From Bartonella melophagi K-2C (GTDB taxonomy: Bacteria; Pseudomonadota; Alphaproteobacteria; Rhizobiales; Rhizobiaceae), in the NCBI RefSeq assembly GCF_000278255.1, contig NZ_JH725081.1, positions 603,008 to 667,007 on the forward strand: a DNA stretch of 64,000 nt. The letters are read 5' to 3'. A program made the position numbers and the translations under genes. Under the pieces are notes generated by a model. That model had not been told where the DNA came from. It saw only the letters and a list, made by a program, of their open reading frames with translations, and did no database searches. Each line of letters opens with the position of its first letter. Positions within the stretch are counted from its first letter, which is position 1. Of the stretch, positions 29,379 through 41,048 are shown piece by piece.

Positions 29379-31127
29379 ATGACGATTAATCTGCACCGGC
29401 CAGATATCGCGGAATTGAAACCACGCATTACCGTTTTTGGTGTTGGTGGTGGTGGTGGAAATGCCGTCAATAATATGATTAATGCTGGCCTTCAAGGAGT
29501 TGATTTTGTTGTTGCCAATACAGATGCACAAGCTTTGGCTATGTCAAAGGCTGAGCGTGTAATCCAGCTTGGTGCAGCAGTTACAGAAGGTTTGGGTGCT
29601 GGTGCTTTGCCGGAAGTTGGGCAGGCAGCTGCAAATGAATGTATTGATGAGATTATGGATCATCTTGCAAATTCCCATATGGTTTTCATTACGGCAGGTA
29701 TGGGTGGAGGCACTGGAACAGGGGCAGCACCTGTTGTTGCTCGTGCAGCGCGTGAAAAAGGTATTTTGACTGTAGGTGTTGTAACAAAGCCATTTCAATT
29801 TGAAGGTGCACGCCGTATGAAAACAGCGGAAGCTGGTATAGAAGAATTACAAAAATCTGTTGATACATTAATTGTTATTCCTAACCAAAATCTATTTCGT
29901 ATTGCAGATGAAAAAACAACATTTGCCGATGCTTTTGCTATGGCTGATCAGGTGCTTTACTCTGGTGTTGCTTCTATCACGGATTTAATGATTAAAGAAG
30001 GATTGATTAATCTTGACTTTGCTGATGTTCGTTCTGTTATGCATGAAATGGGTCGTGCGATGATGGGAACAGGTGAGGCTTCTGGTGAAGGACGTGCTTT
30101 AAAAGCTGCTGAAGCTGCTATTGCAAATCCTCTGTTAGATGAAACCTCTATGTGTGGGGCTCGTGGTCTTTTGATTTCCATTACAGGGGGCCGTGATATG
30201 ACTTTGTTTGAAGTGGATGAGGCTGCTAATCGTATTCGTGAAGAAGTTGATGTTGATGCGAATGTTATTTTTGGTGCCATTGATGATGATTCACTTGAAG
30301 GTCTTATTCGTGTATCGGTGGTTGCAACAGGTATTGACCGTGTGGTTAGTGATGTTGTTCAGCCTTCTGGTGCTAAATTTCAACGACCTGCAGTTTCAAT
30401 GCGTAGGAGCGATGGTGCACTAGAACAAACTACTTCTCAATCATCATCATCTTCTTCTGAATCAATGGTAGATGTAATGGAAGCGCTTGAATTGGAAATG
30501 AATCAATCAGTTGAAGAGCCATTTCGCCCTAAAAGTCAAATTTTTACGCGACCTACAGATACAGTTGCTACACGAAGTACAAATGCTCTTCCTTATGGGC
30601 AAAATATGCCTCATGGGCAGATATCAAATACACCGCGTATGCAGGTTAATCGTGTTTCTGCACAGCCTTTAGCTGCAGCAGTTAGTATGGAGGCGACTGC
30701 GCATGTTCTTAATGAAATGACTGAAATTGTAGAACAGAAGGAAAAGAAAGTACAAATACAGCCTCACTCAACGTCGGCGCATATTCCTGAATTAAAAGAT
30801 TTTTCTTCCGTTTCTCTTGAACAGGATGTGCATTCTTCCATTTCTGATCAGGGTCCACGTAATCTTTGGCAGCGTTTAAAGCAGAGCTTAACGTATCGTG
30901 AGGAAGATAAACTAGAAGCCCGGTTGGAGCCTGCTGTAAGACCTTCTCAGCATGAGGAATCTGAAAATTCTAATGAAAACAGTCAAATGCTTTCTCAGGA
31001 TGCTTCTGTTTATGTTCCACGTTGTTCTACTGAATCACAGCCACGCGTATTACAAGATCAGCGTACTTTGGTAAGTGAAGAAGATCAGTTGGAAATACCT
31101 GCATTTTTGCGTCGCCAAGCGCATTAA
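29379..31127 (+). CDS. ftsZ: cell division protein FtsZ
   Basis: Tubulin-like GTPase forming the Z ring. Start set at the ATG at 29379 (AAGGAAAAGAAA in front, [10 protein letters not shown]); the frame is open from 29355. The GTPase core covers about residues 15-330 with GGGTGTG at 109-115. It is followed by a disordered linker of roughly 230 residues rich in Ser/Gln/Glu, then the C-terminal binding peptide [10 protein letters not shown] for FtsA and other partners. The 582-residue length and long linker are usual for Rhizobiales FtsZ. A terminator lies about 90 nt downstream. Confidence 0.97.
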   Translation: MTINLHRPDIAELKPRITVFGVGGGGGNAVNNMINAGLQGVDFVVANTDAQALAMSKAERVIQLGAAVTEGLGAGALPEVGQAAANECIDEIMDHLANSHMVFITAGMGGGTGTGAAPVVARAAREKGILTVGVVTKPFQFEGARRMKTAEAGIEELQKSVDTLIVIPNQNLFRIADEKTTFADAFAMADQVLYSGVASITDLMIKEGLINLDFADVRSVMHEMGRAMMGTGEASGEGRALKAAEAAIANPLLDETSMCGARGLLISITGGRDMTLFEVDEAANRIREEVDVDANVIFGAIDDDSLEGLIRVSVVATGIDRVVSDVVQPSGAKFQRPAVSMRRSDGALEQTTSQSSSSSSESMVDVMEALELEMNQSVEEPFRPKSQIFTRPTDTVATRSTNALPYGQNMPHGQISNTPRMQVNRVSAQPLAAAVSMEATAHVLNEMTEIVEQKEKKVQIQPHSTSAHIPELKDFSSVSLEQDVHSSISDQGPRNLWQRLKQSLTYREEDKLEARLEPAVRPSQHEESENSNENSQMLSQDASVYVPRCSTESQPRVLQDQRTLVSEEDQLEIPAFLRRQAH

Positions 31128-31218
31128 TAAGATAAAAGGGTAGGAAGGAAGACTCTTTATCGTAATAAATTATAAGTAAAATATGTTGAGTTTTTATATA
31201 AGATTCTATATTTTTTAT

Positions 31219-31252
31219 AAGCCCGCTTTATAAATAAGTGGGTTTATTATTT
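31219..31252 (+). terminator. rho-independent terminator after ftsZ
   Basis: AAGCCCGCTT / AAGTGGGTTT hairpin with a short AT loop and two G-U pairs, followed by TTTATTATTTT. It separates the division genes from lpxC. Confidence 0.7.
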
Positions 31253-31324
31253 TACGCAGAAATAATTTGTTGCGGATTTTGTTAAGACCTTTAAAGATCA
31301 TCAAGAAAATTAAGAAGTGATATT

Positions 31325-32197
31325 ATGCGTTTGATGAAAAGGTATCAATCGACTCTTAAGGATGCAGTGACGTTTAAAGGATACGGTGTGCATAGTGGGT
31401 GCTTATCTGTAGTAAAAGTTTGTCCAGCCGATGTTGGGTGTGGTATTATCTTTAGACGTTTTGGGGAAGACGGAAAAGAACAAACGTTTCAGGCACATGT
31501 ATCGCAAACGGGAAAGACTGAATTATCAACAGTGCTTGGCCATGGAGATGTAAGGGTTGAAACAATTGAACATTTGATGGCGGCAATTGCTGCTTATGAT
31601 TTAGATAATCTTATCATTGAAGTGTCAAGTAATGAGATACCTATTTTAGATGGTACTGCATGGCAATATTGTCAGCTTTTCGAGAAAGTAGGTATTGTAC
31701 AGCAGGCAGTGTTGCGTCCTTATTTTATTATAAAAAAACCAATGCGAGTTGAAACAACCAATGGCTTTGCAGAATTTTTGCCGTTTAATGGCCGCCGTTT
31801 TGATGTTACAATCGATTTTGCTTCATCTGCTATTGGGAAGCAGCAATTAAGTTTTGATCTTACGTCACAAGCATTTCGAGATGATTTATCACGTGCACGT
31901 ACCTTTGGTTTTGTTAAAGATGTAGAAAAATTGTGGACTTCTGGGAAAGGATTAGGCGCCTCTTTAGAAAATTCTCTTATTATTGGTCTTAATAACCAGA
32001 TCATTAATTCAGATGGCCCTTATTTTGAAAATGAATTTGTTAGGCATAAAACTCTTGATGCAGTTGGTGACACTGCTTTGCTTGGTGCGCCTTTTATTGG
32101 ATTATTTCGTTCACATTGCAGTGGGCATGCACTTAATTCACAATTAGTTAAGGCTGTTTTGACAGATGAGTCGTGTTACGAAAAAAGTATTTTGTAG
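31325..32197 (+). CDS. lpxC: UDP-3-O-acyl-GlcNAc deacetylase LpxC
   Basis: Zinc amidase for the committed step of lipid A synthesis, in the cytoplasm. Zinc ligands His83 (TIEHLMAA), His241 and Asp245 (VRHKTLDAVGD) and the catalytic-region His264/His268 (FRSHCSGH) are all visible. 290 residues, near the family norm. It has its usual place after ftsZ, but the intervening terminator suggests a separate transcript. Confidence 0.95.
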   Translation: MRLMKRYQSTLKDAVTFKGYGVHSGCLSVVKVCPADVGCGIIFRRFGEDGKEQTFQAHVSQTGKTELSTVLGHGDVRVETIEHLMAAIAAYDLDNLIIEVSSNEIPILDGTAWQYCQLFEKVGIVQQAVLRPYFIIKKPMRVETTNGFAEFLPFNGRRFDVTIDFASSAIGKQQLSFDLTSQAFRDDLSRARTFGFVKDVEKLWTSGKGLGASLENSLIIGLNNQIINSDGPYFENEFVRHKTLDAVGDTALLGAPFIGLFRSHCSGHALNSQLVKAVLTDESCYEKSIL

Positions 32198-32365
32198 TTG
32201 GAATAAAAAGAGTTGAAAAATTTTATTTAAGCTTCTTTGATTTTTAAGGGGATGATTGACCAAAAACTACTAAATTAGTTAGTCAGTTTTAAAATGATAT
32301 GACATAAAGCTTTTTGATAAATAGCTTTTACTCCAAGGTGATATTTTTGGGAGGCTGGGAACATT

Positions 32366-33259
32366 ATGAAAAGGTCTAATATGTATATTAAAAGTATGGC
32401 ACATAGACAATCTAACATTGTACGCAAAATATTGATTGGGATCTTAGGAGGGGGGCTGTGTTTATTAGCGGGTTGTTTAAGCAAAGATACAGATGCTTTT
32501 AATCCAACTATGCATGTTTTAATAATGGACCCACCAGATGTATTATATAATCAAGCGCTTACTAACCTTGATCTAGGGCGATATGATGAGGCATTGAAGA
32601 AGTTTTCTATTATTGAAAAGCAATACGCTTATACTGAGTGGGGCCGTAAATCTTTAGTTATGGGTGCTTTTGTAAGTTACCGATTAGCCAAGTATGATGA
32701 TGCAATTAATATGGCACAGCGCTATATTACTCTTTATCCAAATGCCAGTGATTCTGCTTATGCTTATTATATTGTTGGTCTTTCTTCTTTTCATCAGATT
32801 CGTGATGTTACACGCGACCAACGAGATACCAAACGCGCTATTGCCGCTATGCAGCTTTTAATAGAACGCTACCCAAACTCTAAGTATATAAAAGATGCTA
32901 AAGATAAAATACGCTTTGGCCGAGAACAATTGGCTGGTAAAGAAATGCAGATTGGACGCTACTATGAGGAAGGCCGGCAATATCTAGCAGCAAGCAGAAG
33001 ATTTCGCACAGTGGTTGAGGAGTATTCGGATACAAACCAAATTGAGGAAGCGCTTTTCCGCTTAACTGAGGTTAATCTTGCTCTTGGTTTAATTGTAGAA
33101 GCGCAGACAGCAGCAGCTATTTTAGGGCGCAATTATCCAGAAAGTAAGTGGTATAAATTCTCTTATGATTTGTTACAGAAAAATAGAGTGTTACCGCAAG
33201 AGCATAAGTCTTCTTGGATTTCACGTGCTTTAAGTGATGATAAAAATGAGGCACGTTGA
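32366..33259 (+). CDS. bamD: outer membrane assembly lipoprotein BamD
   Basis: Lipoprotein of the BAM complex that folds outer-membrane beta-barrel proteins. It has a lipoprotein signal with lipobox LLAGC, the acylated Cys being about residue 37, after a longer than usual charged N-terminal stretch. Five TPR-like repeats follow: YNQALTNLDLGRYDEALKKF, the repeat with YRLAKYDDAINMAQRYI, and others. GGGAGG lies 11 nt before the ATG; internal ATGs (codons 6 and 11) remain possible starts. Six nt before recN. Confidence 0.93.
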   Translation: MKRSNMYIKSMAHRQSNIVRKILIGILGGGLCLLAGCLSKDTDAFNPTMHVLIMDPPDVLYNQALTNLDLGRYDEALKKFSIIEKQYAYTEWGRKSLVMGAFVSYRLAKYDDAINMAQRYITLYPNASDSAYAYYIVGLSSFHQIRDVTRDQRDTKRAIAAMQLLIERYPNSKYIKDAKDKIRFGREQLAGKEMQIGRYYEEGRQYLAASRRFRTVVEEYSDTNQIEEALFRLTEVNLALGLIVEAQTAAAILGRNYPESKWYKFSYDLLQKNRVLPQEHKSSWISRALSDDKNEAR

Positions 33260-33265
33260 TTTCAT

Positions 33266-34930
33266 ATGCTGATACAGCTTTCGATTCATAATATTGTTTT
33301 GATCGAGAAGCTCGATATTAGTTTTCCCATGGGGTTATTGGTTTTAACTGGGGAAACGGGTGCTGGAAAATCTATTTTACTTGATTCTTTATCATTAGCT
33401 CTTGGAGGGCGTGGAGATGCTTCACTTGTACGCCATGGTGCAGTGCAAGGGCAGGTGACAGCTGTTTTTGATGTGCCTATTTCACACCCTGTGCGCCAGC
33501 TTATACGTGAGAATGGTTTTGATAATGAAGGAAATATCATTTTACGACGTGTGCAATCAAATGATGGTCGTAGCCGTGGTTTTATCAATGATCAGGTGGC
33601 TAGTGTTGCATTGATGCGCAATGTTGGTCGTATGTTGGTTGAAATTCATGGACAGCATGATGATCGTGCACTTGTTGATGTTGATACGCATCGCCAGTTA
33701 TTAGATGCTTTTGGTGGACTTGAGAGTGAGGCAGAAAATGTACGCAAATGTTATCGGATATCACATGAATTAGAGGAACATGTGCAACAGCAGCGTATCA
33801 AAGTGGAAGCTGCTACACGTGAGGCTTGTTACCTTCGTGCAAGTGTGGAAGAACTTGAAAAATTTGATTTTACAATTGATGAAGAAAATACACTGTCTCT
33901 TCGTCGTGCAGATATGTTGAAACTGGATAAAATAGCGACTGATATTAAGGAAGCTGATGATCTTTTCAATGGTCCAAAATCACCAATTTCTATTCTGTCC
34001 AATTTGGTGAGACGTTTAGAACGGAAAATTCCTGAAGCACAGACAATCATTACACCTGTAGTTAAGTCCATTGATGATGCATTGCAGGCACTTTCAATAG
34101 CGCAAGATGGTATTGAAACAGCAATGCAAGCATTGAATTTTGATTCTGGTGAATTGGAGCGAATAGAAGAGCGTCTTTTTGCTCTTCGGGGATTGGCGCG
34201 TAAATACCATGTTTCTGTAGCTGAATTATCTCAGTTATGTGATAAAATGAAGGAAGAACTTTCTGATTTTGATTCTGCTCAGACCACATTGGAGCATTTA
34301 GAAGCAAAAGCACAGGAGGCACAAAAAAATTATGATACATCTGCACAAGCCCTTTCCATGAAACGCCAAGAAGTGGCGCACCGTTTATCTACGAGCGTTA
34401 TGGCTGAGTTGCCAGCGTTGAAGTTAGAAAAGGCAGAATTTACTGTGAACGTGCAAAGTAATTCTGAAAAGCGTAATGCAGATGGTATAGACCGTGTTGA
34501 ATATTGGGTACGAACAAATCCTGGATCACGAGCTGGACCAATGTTGAGTGTAGTTTCTGGCGGTGAATTGTCGCGTTTTTTATTAGCATTAAAGGTTGTC
34601 TTGGCTGATCGTGGATCAGCTCCTACGCTGATTTTTGATGAAATTGATACAGGAATTGGTGGGGCTGTGGCTGCTGCGATTGGGCAAAGGTTGCTGTGTT
34701 TATCAAGAAGTGTTCAGGTTTTTGCTATTACACATGCACCTCAGGTTGCAGCCAAAGCTCATATTCATTTTCTTGTTTCAAAAGTTGAAGGCGATAAAGG
34801 GCATTTTGTTACGCGTATTCATAAAATGGAAGAGTGTGAACGTACTGAAGAAATTGCACGTATGTTGGCAGGGGAACAGATCACTGAAGAGGCACGTGCA
34901 GCAGCCCAAAAACTTTTAGCGCAGATATAA
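33266..34930 (+). CDS. recN: DNA repair protein RecN
   Basis: SMC-like ATPase acting in double-strand break repair. Residues 1-45 hold the Walker A motif GETGAGKS (29-36), residues about 140-390 form the two coiled-coil arms, and the C-terminal head has the ABC signature (VVSGGELSRFLLALK), the Walker B motif (TLIFDEIDTGIGG) and AITHAPQVAA. 554 residues. Immediately follows bamD, an arrangement common in Rhizobiales. Confidence 0.95.
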   Translation: MLIQLSIHNIVLIEKLDISFPMGLLVLTGETGAGKSILLDSLSLALGGRGDASLVRHGAVQGQVTAVFDVPISHPVRQLIRENGFDNEGNIILRRVQSNDGRSRGFINDQVASVALMRNVGRMLVEIHGQHDDRALVDVDTHRQLLDAFGGLESEAENVRKCYRISHELEEHVQQQRIKVEAATREACYLRASVEELEKFDFTIDEENTLSLRRADMLKLDKIATDIKEADDLFNGPKSPISILSNLVRRLERKIPEAQTIITPVVKSIDDALQALSIAQDGIETAMQALNFDSGELERIEERLFALRGLARKYHVSVAELSQLCDKMKEELSDFDSAQTTLEHLEAKAQEAQKNYDTSAQALSMKRQEVAHRLSTSVMAELPALKLEKAEFTVNVQSNSEKRNADGIDRVEYWVRTNPGSRAGPMLSVVSGGELSRFLLALKVVLADRGSAPTLIFDEIDTGIGGAVAAAIGQRLLCLSRSVQVFAITHAPQVAAKAHIHFLVSKVEGDKGHFVTRIHKMEECERTEEIARMLAGEQITEEARAAAQKLLAQI

Positions 34931-35014
34931 TTGATTAATGATTAAGAATACAGGCGAATATATATTTGTTTGAATTCTATTGATAACAAAGAATTGAGAT
35001 TCATATAATTATAA

Positions 35015-37195
<2,181 letters not shown>

Positions 37196-37344
37196 ATTTT
37201 TTTGATGATATATTCCAATTCGTTACCCTTTGTACAATTATAATTTATAGTTTTTTATCTCTGCTTACGAGAAGTACGCATTTGTTTTTCCAAAATGCTA
37301 AAAAGAACGCTTTGATAACAGAATAAATGTGTACTTTTATTCAA

Positions 37345-39171
37345 TTAAAGAGGCATTGTGGCTTCTTTTGCCCATTTTTTTTCTTCTGTACTAAGATAAG
37401 GTGCATTCACTTTATAAACGTGCGCATGATAGTCATTAAGCCATTGTCGCTCTTGAGTTGTCAGAAGCTCTGGTAGGATTAGCCGTTGATCAATAGGGCA
37501 ATTTGTGAGTGTTTCAAATGATAGCATGTCTATATCGCCAGAAGTAATTTTTTGTGCAGGTTTCACAATCATCAAATTTTCAATACGAATGCCAAAAGCT
37601 CCTTCACGGTAATATCCTGGTTCATTAGAAATAATCATTCCGGGAATGAGTTCTTGACTTCCGTAACGTGAAAGATTTTGTGGACCTTCATGAACAGAGA
37701 GGTAAGAGCCAACTCCATGGCCGGTACCATGTGCATAATCAAAACCAGCTTTCCATAAAAAGATACGTGCTAGAACATCAATATCTTGTCCGCGTGTACC
37801 TTTTGGAAATCGTGCGGTTGAAAGAGCAATCATACCTTTAAGAACAAGAGTAAAACAGCGTTTTTCTTCTTCTCCAATAAGGCCAATTGCTATTGTACGT
37901 GTGACATCTGTTGTGCCGTTGCGATATTGTCCACCTGAATCAACAAGATAAAGCTCACCGGCATTGAGTGATTTGTTTGTTTCAGTCGTTACGCGATAAT
38001 GAACAATTGCACCATTTGCGCCTGCTGCTGAAATCGTATCAAAGGAAAGGTCTTCGAGTTTTGTTCCCATTTTTTTTGCTGTTATTATACGAAATTCTTC
38101 TAATTTTTGTGCGGCAGAAATTTCACTAATTGTGCCTGGCGTTTGTTTATCCAACCAAGCAAAAAAGCGGGTAAGTGATACACCATCGCACAAATGAGCT
38201 TTACGTGCACCGTCTAATTCTGTGCTATTTTTTATAGCACGTGGCAAGGCAGCTGGGTCAGTAAGCGTAATGAAAGAATTATTTTCATCTTCAATAATAG
38301 TACGCAATTTTTCGCATGTTCGCAGTGGATCTAAAGCAAAAATCATTCCTTTTTGAACATGATCTTTGATCTTTAGAATGAGTTTTTCCGGTTCATATAA
38401 TTTTACGTATTGTTTTAGATAGTTTTTCTGTTCTAAACTAAGTTTTTTGCTATCAATAAATAAGGACGACGTTTCTTTGGTTGAAATGAGAGCAAAACAA
38501 AGGGCAAAAGGTGTGTTGGAGACATCATTGCCCCGTATATTGAATGTCCATGCAATGGAAGCAGGATCTGTGAAAATAAAAGCATTCGCTCCGGCTTGCT
38601 GTATGTTTTCATAAATTAATGCTAATTTTTCATCGGCTTTACATCCTGCATATTCAAGAGGATGAATTGATAAAGCAGTTTGCGGTAATTGTGGTTGGTC
38701 TTGCCAAATAAGGTCAATAGGATTGGCTTTGGTTGCTATAAGCTTTCCTCCTACTTTAAATTCTAATGCTTTTCTTAATGTGGCGGTAGCAGCAATAGTA
38801 TGAAGCCATGGGTCAAAGCCAATGGAAAGTTTGTGCCCATTTTCTTCTAACCATTGTGAGGGTGAGCAAGCCATCAGATCTTCATAATCAAAAATCTGAG
38901 GATCAGTTTGCTGGCGGACTTGGAGTGTATAACGCCCGTCTGTAAATATAATAGCTTTATTTTTTAAAATTAATGCCATACCAGCAGATCCAGTAAAACC
39001 AGTTAGCCAGCTAAGGCGCTGAGCGTGCGGTGGAATATACTCTCCTTGATGTTCATCTGCTCTTGGTACAAGAAAACCATCTAGCCCTATACGTTCGAGT
39101 TCTTGACGAAGGGCAAAAATACGCTCTGCAGCATGGGTTGGATTTGTTATAACATCAAAAGATTGATACAC
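37345..39171 (-). CDS. Xaa-Pro aminopeptidase (M24B, three-domain)
   Basis: Metallopeptidase removing N-terminal residues that precede proline. 608 residues, as in the three-domain aminopeptidase P proteins: two creatinase-like N-terminal domains (RADEHQGEYIPPHAQRLSWL) and a pita-bread catalytic domain. Visible metal ligands: the two Asp of LVDSGGQY...GTTDVTRT, the His of GTGHGVGSYL with VHEGPQ nearby, and the Glu of ISNEPGYY, plus a final Glu in FGIRIENL. No signal peptide, so cytoplasmic. 13 nt downstream of prmA, probably one transcript. Confidence 0.93.
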   Translation of the reverse strand: MYQSFDVITNPTHAAERIFALRQELERIGLDGFLVPRADEHQGEYIPPHAQRLSWLTGFTGSAGMALILKNKAIIFTDGRYTLQVRQQTDPQIFDYEDLMACSPSQWLEENGHKLSIGFDPWLHTIAATATLRKALEFKVGGKLIATKANPIDLIWQDQPQLPQTALSIHPLEYAGCKADEKLALIYENIQQAGANAFIFTDPASIAWTFNIRGNDVSNTPFALCFALISTKETSSLFIDSKKLSLEQKNYLKQYVKLYEPEKLILKIKDHVQKGMIFALDPLRTCEKLRTIIEDENNSFITLTDPAALPRAIKNSTELDGARKAHLCDGVSLTRFFAWLDKQTPGTISEISAAQKLEEFRIITAKKMGTKLEDLSFDTISAAGANGAIVHYRVTTETNKSLNAGELYLVDSGGQYRNGTTDVTRTIAIGLIGEEEKRCFTLVLKGMIALSTARFPKGTRGQDIDVLARIFLWKAGFDYAHGTGHGVGSYLSVHEGPQNLSRYGSQELIPGMIISNEPGYYREGAFGIRIENLMIVKPAQKITSGDIDMLSFETLTNCPIDQRLILPELLTTQERQWLNDYHAHVYKVNAPYLSTEEKKWAKEATMPL

Positions 39172-39184
39172 ACGATGTCCTTTT

Positions 39185-40054
39185 TTATTTGAAATGTAAA
39201 GTAACCCATCCTTGGCGGTGGTATGTTTTAATATGTTGTAAGCCTTGTTTTACATAAGCTTGTAAAACATGGTTATGCTGTTCTTCAAGGATACCCGATA
39301 ATATAATAGATCCATTTTTTTGCAAAGCTTGGGTCATTTCTTGTGCAAGTTCGATAAGAGGGCCGGCGAGGATATTAGCAACTATGAGGTCAAAGGGTGC
39401 ATGTGATGCAATTGTATCATGATTAAAGCCCGTTGCTGTAATAGCTGTGATATATCTTTTAACACCATTGAGTTTAATATTGTGTTGTGCAATTTGAACA
39501 GCAATTGGATCGCTATCAGATGCAAGTATAGAAATGGGTTTAAGCATTGCCATACCAATGGCTAATACGCCACTCCCTGTACCAAGATCGAGAGCATTTT
39601 GCGGATTTTCAGTTTGCATAATTTTGGTGATCATTTCTAAACAACCAGATGTTGTTTCATGGTGACCTGTACCAAAAGCTTGATTGGCTTCAATTTCAAT
39701 TGGCAAAACATCAGGTGGGATATTTTTTCGGTCATGACTTCCATAAAGAAAGAAAGGACCTGCATATACAGGTTTTAGCCCTTTAAGACTTTGTTGGACC
39801 CAGTCAATATCAGGTAAAATTTCTATATTAATTTTATTAGAGTCTAGAGCAAGAATATCTGCAAAGCGTTTGTACGCACTGTTTTGGTTTTCCTTGTCAA
39901 CATAAAGTGACAGTTCATAAATAGCGTTTTTTTCATCTATTTCTACCAAAGCAAGAGGATATCCTTCTTCCTCAAAGGCTTCTTCCATAAGAGTATAAAA
40001 CTGCTCTGCCTCGTCTTTGAGGGCTGTACAGAATAGACGAATTTGTTGAGACAT
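39185..40054 (-). CDS. prmA: ribosomal protein L11 methyltransferase PrmA
   Basis: SAM-dependent enzyme trimethylating ribosomal protein L11. 289 residues: a small N-terminal substrate-recognition domain, then the linker AFGTGHHETT and the class I SAM fold with LDLGTGSGVLAIG, LASDSDPIAV and LIVANILAGPL, the catalytic-site motif of the family. Lies between the SCO1 gene (28 nt upstream) and the aminopeptidase gene on the same strand. Confidence 0.94.
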   Translation of the reverse strand: MSQQIRLFCTALKDEAEQFYTLMEEAFEEEGYPLALVEIDEKNAIYELSLYVDKENQNSAYKRFADILALDSNKINIEILPDIDWVQQSLKGLKPVYAGPFFLYGSHDRKNIPPDVLPIEIEANQAFGTGHHETTSGCLEMITKIMQTENPQNALDLGTGSGVLAIGMAMLKPISILASDSDPIAVQIAQHNIKLNGVKRYITAITATGFNHDTIASHAPFDLIVANILAGPLIELAQEMTQALQKNGSIILSGILEEQHNHVLQAYVKQGLQHIKTYHRQGWVTLHFK

Positions 40055-40082
40055 ATTTTTTCTTTATTAAACGCTTTTTAAT

Positions 40083-40664
40083 TTAGTTTGAAATGAGCTT
40101 TTTAAGCCGTTTAATGGCAATATCATCTTTTAATTGATTTTCATTTTCTTCAGTATTGTAAGGAATAATACCAGCTAGTTTTCCACCTTTTTTAAGCAAG
40201 AAAATTGCAGCTGTATGATCGTAAGTATAGTTACCATTTGTTCCGGGCACTTTTTCTGCAACAATGTTGAAAGAAGATACCATTTTATGGACTTTTTCAG
40301 GATCTCCACTTATACCAATAATATTGTTGGTAAAATTGCTTAAATAATCACGTAGTACTTCTGGTGTATCACGTTCAGGATCGACAGTTATAAACCATAT
40401 ACCTAATTTATCAGCGTTAGGGCCAATTTCTGTAAGCCACCGATCAAGATCTGTCAATGTAGTAGGGCAACTTTCAGGGCACATGGTGAAACCGAAAAAA
40501 ATTGCTGAAGGTTTACTTCTAATATCAGCTTCAGTAACAGTTTGGCCATTGGAATCGATGAGTGTAAAATCATCACCGAGTGGCTTATTTTTCCACGCAT
40601 CATAAGTAAAAACGCCAGCGAGAAATATGATTGTTAACCCAAAGATGTACATTACATTTTTCAT
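40083..40664 (-). CDS. SCO1/SenC/PrrC family copper chaperone
   Basis: Membrane-anchored thioredoxin-fold protein that delivers copper to the CuA site of cytochrome c oxidase. 193 residues: an uncleaved N-terminal anchor about residues 4-20, then the metal motif CPESC (Cys62, Cys66) and the third copper ligand His150 in YDHTAAIFLL. The domain faces the periplasm. First gene of the SCO1-prmA-aminopeptidase group. No cytochrome oxidase genes are in the window. Confidence 0.92.
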   Translation of the reverse strand: MKNVMYIFGLTIIFLAGVFTYDAWKNKPLGDDFTLIDSNGQTVTEADIRSKPSAIFFGFTMCPESCPTTLTDLDRWLTEIGPNADKLGIWFITVDPERDTPEVLRDYLSNFTNNIIGISGDPEKVHKMVSSFNIVAEKVPGTNGNYTYDHTAAIFLLKKGGKLAGIIPYNTEENENQLKDDIAIKRLKKLISN

Positions 40665-41048
40665 AGCTTAACCTCTTTGAATTTTATAGCTTAATTTTAA
40701 AGCATCAGGAGTGCTATAATGCTGACAGATTAGTTTTGCAATCTTTGTTTCAACATTACGAAGCGTGATTTGTGCTGTAAGTTTCATAAAAGAATATAGA
40801 TCATAAAATTATCATATCACCAATGAGTAATAATGAGCAATGAAGTGTTGTATTTTCTATGTGAGGGGTAATTTTATTATCTAAAATCAGCATGCTGTTT
40901 TATTGTTTTGTAATGCAAAACAACTGATATGAGATGAATAAATTTTAAAAAAATTTTAGAGGCTGTAAAAATTATTCTGATATTAAACGGTAATAAAATT
41001 GCGTAAAGCCAGTTATTTGGAAATAAGCGTGCTAATGGTTTTTTGTCG
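40665..41048. other. intergenic region, SCO1 upstream / uvrD downstream
   Basis: About 380 nt, AT-rich, holding the promoter of the SCO1 group on the - strand. No ORF or RNA fold is seen. Confidence 0.35.
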